From: Candidatus Nomurabacteria bacterium
GTDB lineage: Bacteria > Patescibacteriota > Minisyncoccia > Phycocordibacterales > UBA9973
Direction: 5' to 3'
Length of the DNA: 15,956 nt
NCBI GenBank assembly: GCA_943356455.1
Contig: CALRFB010000001.1
Coordinates: forward strand, 30,541 to 46,496
In this document: piece by piece, positions 6,638-13,222 of the stretch
Layout of the letters: every line of letters begins with the position of its first letter
How positions within the stretch are numbered: position 1 is the stretch's first letter
Notes under the pieces: model-generated
Database searches by the model: none
Seen by the model: only the letters and a program-made list of their open reading frames with translations
What the model was told of the DNA's origin: nothing
Translations under genes and position numbers: made by a program

Positions 6638-9370
6638 ATGAAAGCCCGTGGAAAAAAAATCGTCACAGCTTTTATGCTTGCTGCAATCATTGCCGCGGCA
6701 GTTTTTCCGTCGCAGGCAAGTGCAGATGTTATAGGTGATAAATTTGGTGGAACAAACGGAACAAATTTTATTATTCCCACGAATAAAGCCAGCATAAGTG
6801 TTGCCACCGCTGACATATCTTCAGTTCAAGCTGTATTCGCAATCAGTCTCAACCCAACCACAAACGGCACACAAGGTGACGTTCCTGCGGTTGACCCCAA
6901 CAACCCCAACATGCTCAAGGGTTTTCAGTATTCAGCGGGAAGTGATCCGGTTAATGGACTTCCAACTGGAACTATCCAGGGCGAAGCAGATCTTGGTGTA
7001 TGGGATACACTATTTTCAAATAATCTGGTTCCCACACCCGGTGAAGGCTTATGGCTAGATTTTGCACCCGTATCACAAAATGCTGCTACTTGTCTTTTGG
7101 CTAATCAATATGATTCAAGTTGTTTAACTGCAAAACCTCTAGTTTCCTACTTACTTAGGACAGACAACGGTAGAATGCGAATCCTTGGTACAAGTATTCA
7201 ATTTAGAGTTCAAGTAGACGGATTACAGCCAGGAACGTTATACCAAGCTCGACTCCGCATAGAAGACGAAAGTGATGGAGGCCTTGCAACTGATACAGCT
7301 GTCACTCCGTTAATTCAATTTACAACACAAGCAGGAACCTCGACTCTTGCTGCCAGTGCGACTCAAAACGAAGCAAATGCTACCACTAGTATTGATCCTG
7401 AAACCGGTCTTCCGAGTTGCGGTGTTTTTGGAGAAAACTCTTCAATCATGGGTTGTGTCGCACAAATTGTATATTCGATTGTTTTCAAACCAACAACATG
7501 GTTGATGGTCCTAACGGGCGAGATCATGGACTGGGGTATTGGTTTCTCCATAGATAGTGCTTCATATCCTGTTAGTAATCATAGTTTTGTAACAGATGGG
7601 TGGAGAATCATGCGCGACCTAGCAAATATTCTTTTCATTTTTATACTTGTATATGTAGCCATTACAACTATATTTGGAGCCGACAATAAAAAATTGATTG
7701 CTATGGTGATTTTAGTAGCTATCATCATTAACTTTAGTCTTTTCTTGTGCAAGATTATTATCGATGTAGGCAATATCACTTCGAGGTTTTTCTATAACAC
7801 CATATCCGTAAAAAATACACAGACAGGTGCCGATATCACTGGTTCTGATGGTAAAAAAAGTATTTCATACGGCTTTGCTGCGGTATTCAACCCATTAAAA
7901 CTTTTTGCAGGCCTGACTCCGCAAACTTCTATATCTACAGCAGGGGGAGTTGTGCAAACAGGACTTGAAGATGCCAATACATACGCTCAATATTTCACCT
8001 TATTTTCAGTAATTGGCGCTGTGGTAAATCTTGTTGCGGCATATGTCTTTTTCTCACTTGCTTGGTTATTCATAGCCCGCACAGCAGGTATTTGGCTCGC
8101 TATTATTTTTTCACCAATAGCATTTCTGTCTCTTGCATTACCCGATAGTTGGAAAAGTAAACTTCCTGGAACAACAAAAAAATATGCGAGTTTTGGGAGT
8201 TGGCTCGGAAACCTTGGTGAGCTAACTATCATGCCAGCGATAGCAATGCTGATGATTTTCCTTATCTTAACTTTCTTACAGCCACCTGGATTTTTTGCTT
8301 CTCTTGCTACAAGCACAACAACAACAGGCCGTTTTATGTCTATGCTTGTTCCGTTAATCGTCATCAGCTACCTTTTACTTCAAACTAAGAAAATCGCTGA
8401 ATCAATGTCAGGGGAGTTTGGTGATGCTATGGGAAAGTTGGGGAGTTTTGTTGGTGGTGCAGCAATTGGTGTTGCAACGGGTGGGGCAGCTCTTGCTGGT
8501 CGTCGAGTATTAGGGGGACTTGGAACTCGAATTGCTAATAGTGAAAACTTGAAAAAGAGTGCGCTTGGAAGAGGGGCGATTAATATTGGTAGAAGGATGG
8601 AAACTGCTACGTATGATTTAAAAAATACTAAAGCTGCTCAATTTGGTCTTAATAAAGCTGGCTATAAACCGAACGAATATTTCAATACAACGGTAAAATC
8701 AGGCTATAAAGATCAAAAAGAAACGCAAAAGAAACAACGGGACGAATACCTAAATTCAATGAAGCTTAGTGATAAATCAAAAAAAGATATTATTGCAGGG
8801 AGTGCTTCAGGGAGGCAAGAAACCGTCGCGAGCTTCCGAAAGCAGTATAAAAAAGCATACAATGCATCGGGGCAAAATACACCAGGTTCTACACCAGCAT
8901 ATCCATTTCCACAAGGAACACCGCAACAAACTCCAGCTCCTACTACATCCCAACCTCAACCCCAGCCTCAAAATCAACCCACTCAACCATCACCGTACAC
9001 ATCTACTAGTACTGCAAACGTTCCGCCTACACCGCCCCCACCAAACCCACAGGGAGGTAGTAGCCCAATAATCGCAACAACAATAATCGGTGGAGGTAAT
9101 CGTCCCGTAAGTAACATCAACCCACAGAATATTACTGGGGTAGCACGGCAGAATACACAACAAACATCTCCTCTTCAAAACCTCAAAGGTGTAGACGATG
9201 CCAAAAAAAGCTTGGGTTACTCAGATAGACAGAGTAATGTAAGGCGACAGCCTTCTATGGGTACAATAACTCGAATCGCACCGAATAGAGCACCGTCACC
9301 AACACCATTACCAAAAAATCCTCCACTTCCCCCCAACTCAAATGGTTTTAGCACACCGACAATATCGTAA
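6638..9370 (+). CDS. VirB6/TrbL-like type IV secretion membrane protein with FN3-like outer domain
   Basis: Polytopic channel component of a type IV secretion-like machine, 910 residues. Order of parts: signal peptide (KKIVTAFMLAAIIAAAVF, cleavage near ASA, about residue 29); an outer domain to about residue 235, ending in a fibronectin-III-like strand pair (LQPGTLYQARLRIEDESDGG then IQFTTQAG); a membrane block with about seven helices near 278-298, 327-348, 352-378, 451-475, 478-502, 528-553 and 567-585; a Gly/Ala-rich amphipathic stretch; then a basic cytoplasmic region and a Pro/Gln-rich, probably disordered tail from about residue 745. The membrane block carries the TrbL/VirB6 style, with FIARTAGIWLAIIFSPIAFL and a charged loop between helices. 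VirB6 proteins are often about 300 residues, so both ends are extensions. Next to a small protein gene, prgI and virB4, the T4SS assignment is strong. The transported substrate is unknown. Confidence 0.85.
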   Translation: MKARGKKIVTAFMLAAIIAAAVFPSQASADVIGDKFGGTNGTNFIIPTNKASISVATADISSVQAVFAISLNPTTNGTQGDVPAVDPNNPNMLKGFQYSAGSDPVNGLPTGTIQGEADLGVWDTLFSNNLVPTPGEGLWLDFAPVSQNAATCLLANQYDSSCLTAKPLVSYLLRTDNGRMRILGTSIQFRVQVDGLQPGTLYQARLRIEDESDGGLATDTAVTPLIQFTTQAGTSTLAASATQNEANATTSIDPETGLPSCGVFGENSSIMGCVAQIVYSIVFKPTTWLMVLTGEIMDWGIGFSIDSASYPVSNHSFVTDGWRIMRDLANILFIFILVYVAITTIFGADNKKLIAMVILVAIIINFSLFLCKIIIDVGNITSRFFYNTISVKNTQTGADITGSDGKKSISYGFAAVFNPLKLFAGLTPQTSISTAGGVVQTGLEDANTYAQYFTLFSVIGAVVNLVAAYVFFSLAWLFIARTAGIWLAIIFSPIAFLSLALPDSWKSKLPGTTKKYASFGSWLGNLGELTIMPAIAMLMIFLILTFLQPPGFFASLATSTTTTGRFMSMLVPLIVISYLLLQTKKIAESMSGEFGDAMGKLGSFVGGAAIGVATGGAALAGRRVLGGLGTRIANSENLKKSALGRGAINIGRRMETATYDLKNTKAAQFGLNKAGYKPNEYFNTTVKSGYKDQKETQKKQRDEYLNSMKLSDKSKKDIIAGSASGRQETVASFRKQYKKAYNASGQNTPGSTPAYPFPQGTPQQTPAPTTSQPQPQPQNQPTQPSPYTSTSTANVPPTPPPPNPQGGSSPIIATTIIGGGNRPVSNINPQNITGVARQNTQQTSPLQNLKGVDDAKKSLGYSDRQSNVRRQPSMGTITRIAPNRAPSPTPLPKNPPLPPNSNGFSTPTIS

Positions 9371-9375
9371 ATAAC

Positions 9376-9867
9376 ATGGAAAAAAACACTCAACAATTGA
9401 TACAAGAACGCATCGCTCAACTGCCTCCGTACATCAAGGCGGCATTGAGTAATATCAATTGGGCGCCAGAGATACTCGCTATCGGAAAGAAACACGGTTT
9501 ACATGTCGACGACATGGGGACACTGCAAACTGAAACCGTACTTGTGCTTGTTGGTCTGGTTCATCCAAACGATTTTGCGAAAAATCTCAAACAAGAATTG
9601 CACATTCCGCAAGATAAAATCGATGCAATCGTGAACGACGTCAATGAACGTATTCTCAAAACGATCCGCCAGGCACTCATCGACTTTATCGAACACGAAA
9701 GTGACCAGGAAGAGATATTCCACAAAACTGGCATTGATCTAGCTCCAGAAGACGCACCTTCGATGAAAAATGAAATGCCCATCGGTACATCTGTCGCTCC
9801 AATAGAGAGAGACATTCTTGAACATTCTGGAGTTGAAGTAAGCGATGCACCACTTGCTCCGCGATAG
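9376..9867 (+). pseudogene. small helical T4SS-linked protein, 3' end lost by frameshift
   Basis: The intact part encodes 163 residues, starting 5 bp after the VirB6-like gene. Residues 1-115 look like a compact helical domain (LPPYIKAALSNINWAPEILA, then ETVLVLVGLVHPNDFAKNL, then IVNDVNERILKTIRQALIDF). There is no signal peptide or membrane helix, so it should be cytoplasmic. I know this domain only as an unnamed protein seen near VirB6/PrgI genes in CPR genomes. After residue 115 the chain is acidic and Pro-rich. The TAG stop at 9865-9867 appears premature, because coding-quality sequence continues in the -1 frame to 10082 (see next entry). The folded domain is complete, so the product may still work; 'pseudogene' records the broken tail only. 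No Shine-Dalgarno sequence is seen, and co-expression with the upstream gene is likely. Confidence 0.72.
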
Positions 9868-10082
9868 AGAGCGACGTCGATATCGACATTGATCGAGACG
9901 CAACACTCCTTGGCATCGAACACCCAGCCAAAAATCAACAAACAGAATTTTCTGGACTCATTCGTACAAAACTCGATACTGCGACGGTGAACCCACCACA
10001 AAAAACGAAATATGAAGACCAAAAACCTGTTCCACCCATCGCTCCGAAACATTCTGATCCATATCGTGAACCGATAAACTAG
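9868..10082 (+). pseudogene. out-of-frame C-terminal tail of the preceding gene
   Basis: The frame with codons starting at 9867, 9870 and so on is open from 9837 (after a TGA at 9834-9836) to a TAG at 10080-10082. It encodes an acidic, Pro-rich tail: SDVDIDIDRDATLLGIEHPA, later KTKYEDQKPVPPIAPKH, ending YREPIN. It has no ATG in frame. The composition matches the end of the upstream protein and resembles the Pro-rich tails of its relatives. A single-base loss or two-base gain between 9837 and 9865 would restore one continuous protein of about 235 residues. This stretch holds no other feature apart from the terminator that follows. Confidence 0.65.
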
Positions 10083-10095
10083 CACAAATCAACAG

Positions 10096-10131
10096 AAAAA
10101 GCGCACCGGCGAAAGCGAGAGTGCGCTTTTT
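10096..10131 (+). terminator. rho-independent terminator, possibly bidirectional
   Basis: A perfect 11-bp inverted repeat: AAAAAGCGCAC (10096-10106) and GTGCGCTTTTT (10121-10131), with a 14-nt loop. The inner part GCGAAAGC can fold into a small GNRA tetraloop. The GC core followed by a T run fits intrinsic termination of the VirB6 transcript, and the A run on the left would allow termination from the other side. The T run runs straight into the -10 element of prgI. Confidence 0.85.
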
Positions 10132-10139
10132 GGTATACA
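10131..10139 (+). promoter_or_regulatory. extended -10 promoter TGGTATACA of prgI
   Basis: TGG plus TATACA (10134-10139) ends 8 nt before the ATG at 10148. An overlapping TACAAT (10136-10141) is a second way to read the same box. The element begins on the last T of the terminator, so termination of one transcript and the start of the next are separated by only a few bases. The predicted transcript is leaderless or nearly so. Confidence 0.5.
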
Positions 10140-10147
10140 ATATGAGC

Positions 10148-10567
10148 ATGCAGTTTAGGACACCGCAATTTATCGACATTGAAGATAAAATATTTGGTCC
10201 ATTTACGTTCAAGCAATTTATTTACATGCTTGGTTCTGCGTTCATGGCATATATTGCTTTCAAACTATTGCCGATTATTATCGGGGGACCGCTGGGTGCT
10301 GGTATTGTTGTGCTTGGTTTAGCTTTGGCTTTTTATCGAGTCAATAATAGACCGTTCATTACCATACTGCAGGCCTGGGCGAGATACCAAATTGCCTCCA
10401 AGCTGTATATTTGGCACAAAGCACCACCTAAAAGGGGAGGTGTTATGCCTGCCAGAACTCCAGTTGCACCCACAGGTACAACTGTTGGCGTACCAACACT
10501 TTCCGATACGCACCTCAAAGACATGTCCTGGAGTCTTGATGTGCTTGATGCGACTAAAAATCAGTAG
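10148..10567 (+). CDS. prgI: PrgI-family protein (VirB3-like inner-membrane T4SS component)
   Basis: A small membrane protein of 139 residues. The start MQFRTPQFIDIEDKIFGPFT is the family's hallmark, and it fixes the start at 10148; ATG 10142 (two residues longer) and GTG 10121 are less likely, and the GTG lies inside the terminator stem. Two adjacent membrane helices follow (FKQFIYMLGSAFMAYIAFKL and GAGIVVLGLALAFYRV), then the NNRPFITILQAWARY segment and a cytoplasmic tail of about 60 residues, rich in Pro and Thr. PrgI proteins take the place of VirB3 in Gram-positive-type systems and are normally encoded directly before the VirB4 ATPase, as here. The stop TAG begins a 14-bp palindrome that precedes the next -10 box. 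Confidence 0.88.
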   Translation: MQFRTPQFIDIEDKIFGPFTFKQFIYMLGSAFMAYIAFKLLPIIIGGPLGAGIVVLGLALAFYRVNNRPFITILQAWARYQIASKLYIWHKAPPKRGGVMPARTPVAPTGTTVGVPTLSDTHLKDMSWSLDVLDATKNQ

Positions 10568-10578
10568 CTTATAAGCTA
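10565..10578. repeat. 14-bp perfect palindrome upstream of the TraC-like gene
   Basis: TAGCTTATAAGCTA is its own reverse complement. It spans the prgI stop codon and ends 8 bp before the -10 box at 10587. Its place near where a -35 region would be makes it a possible operator. It has no loop and no T run, so it is not a terminator. Chance cannot be excluded. Confidence 0.35.
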
Positions 10579-10586
10579 ATCTAGGG

Positions 10587-10592
10587 TATTAT
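10587..10592 (+). promoter_or_regulatory. -10 box TATTAT before the TraC-like gene
   Basis: TATTAT (one mismatch to TATAAT) ends 8 nt before the ATG at 10601. The spacing matches the other leaderless-type promoters of the window. No clear -35 is visible; a palindrome sits just upstream. Confidence 0.45.
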
Positions 10593-10600
10593 TGTCTAGT

Positions 10601-11233
10601 ATGGCACCTGTCGGCAAACCGACTCAAAACTTTATCGCAATTAGCGAAGTGCGCGATGGCATCGTTGTCCTCAAAGACGGTGGCTTGCGGGCAATTTTAC
10701 TTGCAACGTCGGTTAACCTTTCCCTAAAATCTGCAGACGAACAGATGGCTATCTTGCTCCAATTTCAAAACTTCCTAAATACACTAGAATTTTCAACCCA
10801 AATCGTTATTCAATCTCGCCGCCGCGACATGCGTCCCTACCTAGCTACTCTCGAAGACCGCATGAATGAACAACTTGAACCATTGCTAAAAATCCAAACC
10901 AAAGAGTATATCGAATTCATTCGTACATTTTCAGAACAAACAAATATCATGGAAAAAAGCTTTTTTGTGGTTGTGCCTTTTGCACCCATAACACTCGCTG
11001 CAAATAAAGGTATTGGCAAGCTCTTGTCTGGCATAATAAAAAGTAAGACAGTGGGAACGATCGACACTGCTCAATTTGAAGAAGCTCGCAGTCAGTTAGA
11101 CCAACGCGTTGCTGTTATCAGCCAGGGTTTGTCTCGTGTTGGTGTTAAAACAGTAGCGCTCAAGAGCGAGCAAGTAGTCGAACTCTTCTATAATATATTT
11201 AATCCAGGAGAAGGTTTATCTTCGGCACAATAA
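10601..11233 (+). CDS. TraC-like domain protein, partner of VirB4
   Basis: A 210-residue protein without a membrane helix. Its N-terminal half (FIAISEVRDGIVVLKDGGLR, SLKSADEQMAILLQFQNFLN, then TLEFSTQIVIQSRRRDMRPY) is the pattern I know from TraC-like proteins that precede VirB4 in Gram-positive and CPR T4SS clusters. The repeated beta-alpha character resembles the N-terminal domain of VirB4/TraC ATPases. There is no Walker motif, so it is not an ATPase by itself. It probably binds VirB4 or the channel at the inner face of the membrane, which is inferred from family and context. An ATG start at 10601 is chosen over a TTG at 10592 because the TTG overlaps the -10 box. The stop TAA is one base from the virB4 ATG, so translation is probably coupled. 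Confidence 0.8.
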   Translation: MAPVGKPTQNFIAISEVRDGIVVLKDGGLRAILLATSVNLSLKSADEQMAILLQFQNFLNTLEFSTQIVIQSRRRDMRPYLATLEDRMNEQLEPLLKIQTKEYIEFIRTFSEQTNIMEKSFFVVVPFAPITLAANKGIGKLLSGIIKSKTVGTIDTAQFEEARSQLDQRVAVISQGLSRVGVKTVALKSEQVVELFYNIFNPGEGLSSAQ

Positions 11234-11234
11234 T

Positions 11235-13082
11235 ATGGGTATTTTTGATACACTTTTGAAAAAAAATAAGCAAAGTGAAAGTGCAACAGCATTGCCAACT
11301 TTGCCAAAAGAAATTTTTGAAGCAGCAACACTCGAGTTTCAGGACATGATTGCGCCACCAGCGCTCAAAGTCGAACCAAAGTCTCTAAGTCTTGGGGGGA
11401 TAATCGGTCGCACATATATTGTTATTTCGTATCCACGCTTTCTAACAGACAATTGGTTTTCACCAGTCATCAACCTCGATAAAATTTTTGACGTCGCTAT
11501 ATACATACACCCTATCGAAACAACAAAAGTCTTGCGACAATTTCAAAAAAAAGTTGCTGAAGTACAAAGCCAAATCAATGCACGAGAAGCACGGGGACTT
11601 GTTCGTGATCCGGTGCTTGATACAGCGTACCGTGACCTCGAAGGACTACGTGATAGTTTGCAACAAGCTCAAGAAAAGATTTTTGACGTTGGTTTGTATA
11701 TCACCATTTACGGCGACAATGAAAACGAGCTTTTCAAAACTGAAAATGAAATCAAATCTATCCTTGAGTCTCGTTTGGTGTATTTTAAACCTGCCTTATT
11801 CCTGCAAGAAGACGGTTTCAATAGTGTTTTACCGACAGGGAATGACCTTTTAAATGTGCACCAGAAGCTCAATTCGGAGCCACTGTCTTCTATTTTCCCA
11901 TTCGTGTCGTTTGACCTCACGTCAGACAAAGGTATTTTGTATGGTGTAAACCGTCACAATGCTTCGCTTGTTATTTTCGATCGCTTTTCTTTGGAAAACT
12001 ACAATTCTATTATTTTCGCAAAATCTGGCTCGGGTAAAAGTTACACGACGAAACTTGAAATACTCCGCACGCTCATGTTCGATACAGAAGTAATCGTTAT
12101 CGACCCAGAACATGAATACTTATATTTGGCAGAAGCTGTGGGCGGAAGATTTTTCAATATTGCACTTTCTTCTGAACACCACATCAATCCATTTGATTTG
12201 CCTTTGCCTCGTGAAGACGAGACAGCCGCAGATGTTTTGCGTACAAATACTATCAACCTCGTTGGTTTGTTCCGCATCATGCTTGGTGGCCTAACACCAG
12301 AAGAAGATGCTGTGATCGACCGAGCCATTACTGAAACATACGCCATCAAAGACATTACTCCGGATTCTGATTTTGCTTCGATTGAGCCACCACTTTTGTC
12401 GGACTTTGAAATGGTGCTATCTGGTATGGAGGGAAGTGAATCGATCATGCAACGTCTCACAAAATATACGCGTGGTTCGTGGGCAAACTTCATCAACCAA
12501 CCGACAAACATCGACATCAATAAAAAGTTTGTTGTGTTTTCAGTTCGTGACATGGAAGACGAACTTAAACCTGTGGCTATGTATATCGTGACACATTACA
12601 TCTGGAATGCTGTGCGCAGAGATATCAAGAAACGTCTGCTTGTGGTGGACGAAGCTTGGTGGATGATGAAATCCGAAGACACGGCTTCTTTCTTGTATTC
12701 CATAGCGAAACGTTGCCGTAAATACTACCTTGGTCTTTGCACGATCACCCAAGACGTGGCTGACTTTATGCGCTCGCCCTACGGCGCCCCGATTGTTACC
12801 AACTCTTCTATGCAACTTCTCCTCAAACAGTCTCCGAGTTCTATCGATTTATTGCAAAAAACATTTAACCTTACAGATGAAGAAAAATATCTTTTACTCG
12901 AATCAAACGTCGGCGAAGGCATATTCTTTGCCGGTCTCAAACATGTGGCTATTAAAATCATTGCATCCTACACAGAAGACCAAATCATCACATCGGACCC
13001 ATCACAGGTGCTCGCAATCAAGAAATCGAAAATAGAACTCGAGGAAAGCGAAAAATCTGGACCTGCTCCTGTGGTTTCATAA
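11235..13082 (+). CDS. virB4: VirB4-family ATPase of type IV secretion system
   Basis: The motor ATPase that powers assembly and transport in T4SS, at the cytoplasmic face of the membrane. It is 615 residues. The N-terminal domain (about 1-240) has the VirB4 pattern, with TYIVISYPRFLTDNWFSPVI, a coiled Gln/Glu-rich helix pair near 95-150, and NSVLPTGNDLL. The C-terminal RecA-like domain has Walker A AKSGSGKS (about 261-268), VIVIDPEHEY, INPFDLP, Walker B LLVVDEAWW with Asp472 and Glu473, and ITQDV about 30 residues later. All catalytic residues look intact. It is a little shorter than Gram-negative VirB4 (about 790). The start ATG is one base after the stop of the TraC-like gene, with no Shine-Dalgarno at usable distance, so it is likely translated by coupling. 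A large inverted repeat follows the stop. Confidence 0.95.
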   Translation: MGIFDTLLKKNKQSESATALPTLPKEIFEAATLEFQDMIAPPALKVEPKSLSLGGIIGRTYIVISYPRFLTDNWFSPVINLDKIFDVAIYIHPIETTKVLRQFQKKVAEVQSQINAREARGLVRDPVLDTAYRDLEGLRDSLQQAQEKIFDVGLYITIYGDNENELFKTENEIKSILESRLVYFKPALFLQEDGFNSVLPTGNDLLNVHQKLNSEPLSSIFPFVSFDLTSDKGILYGVNRHNASLVIFDRFSLENYNSIIFAKSGSGKSYTTKLEILRTLMFDTEVIVIDPEHEYLYLAEAVGGRFFNIALSSEHHINPFDLPLPREDETAADVLRTNTINLVGLFRIMLGGLTPEEDAVIDRAITETYAIKDITPDSDFASIEPPLLSDFEMVLSGMEGSESIMQRLTKYTRGSWANFINQPTNIDINKKFVVFSVRDMEDELKPVAMYIVTHYIWNAVRRDIKKRLLVVDEAWWMMKSEDTASFLYSIAKRCRKYYLGLCTITQDVADFMRSPYGAPIVTNSSMQLLLKQSPSSIDLLQKTFNLTDEEKYLLLESNVGEGIFFAGLKHVAIKIIASYTEDQIITSDPSQVLAIKKSKIELEESEKSGPAPVVS

Positions 13083-13090
13083 AGTAAATA

Positions 13091-13202
13091 ATAAAATAAT
13101 ACACATAGTATGAGGTGTACGGAAAAAAATCTGGTGATTTTTTTCCTCGGTCATCGGCCCGTCGGCCTGCGGAGCAACCTCATACTATGTGTTTTATTTT
13201 AT
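13091..13202. repeat. 112-bp inverted-repeat element with internal hairpin
   Basis: Two 26-base arms, 13091-13116 and 13177-13202, are complementary except for one mismatch; the GC-richer core is ACACATAGTATGAGGT. Between them lie a perfect 11-bp hairpin (13121-13146) and a GC-rich stretch (13147-13176) with the tandem TCGGCCCG TCGGCCTG, which can form a small GGCC/GGCC stem with loop CGTC. The fold would be a three-way junction. It fills the gap after virB4 and ends 5 bp before the next extended -10 promoter. It may terminate virB4 transcription, protect the mRNA end, or be a small non-coding mobile repeat; no flanking target duplication is evident. Confidence 0.75.
13121..13146 (+). terminator. 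inner hairpin, likely terminator of the virB4 transcript
   Basis: GGAAAAAAATC (13121-13131) pairs perfectly with GATTTTTTTCC (13136-13146) around the loop TGGT. The right arm includes seven T. The GC content of the stem is low for a classic terminator, so it may act together with the outer arms. It is symmetric and could work in both directions. Confidence 0.45.
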
Positions 13203-13206
13203 AACT

Positions 13207-13215
13207 TGCTATAAT
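13207..13215 (+). promoter_or_regulatory. extended -10 promoter TGCTATAAT
   Basis: A perfect extended -10 (TGC plus TATAAT at 13210-13215) ends 7 nt before the ATG at 13223. The region where a -35 would lie is the right arm of the inverted repeat and shows no -35 match. The transcript is expected to be leaderless. It probably drives both the gene at 13223 and the one at 14256. Confidence 0.65.
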
Positions 13216-13222
13216 AATCCTA

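Noticed and set aside
9837..9867. Programmed -1 ribosomal frameshifting to join the two frames of the gene at 9376
   Set aside because: No X XXY YYZ heptamer or homopolymer run lies in the only window where the shift could happen. An indel or assembly error is simpler.
9876..9887. 12-bp perfect palindrome GTCGATATCGAC
   Set aside because: It falls in the out-of-frame tail coding for alternating Asp/Val/Ile, which makes such a palindrome likely by codon pattern alone.
10121..10147. GTG 10121 or ATG 10142 as prgI start
   Set aside because: GTG 10121 lies inside the terminator stem. The family consensus begins at the Met at 10148, which is also 8 nt after the -10 element.
11189..11210. TATAAT and AGGAG before virB4
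   Set aside because: Both lie inside the 3' coding part of the TraC-like gene (the AGGAG encodes part of NPGEG). The AGGAG is 24 nt from the ATG, too far to act as a ribosome binding site, and the -10 is about 40 nt away, unlike the other promoters.
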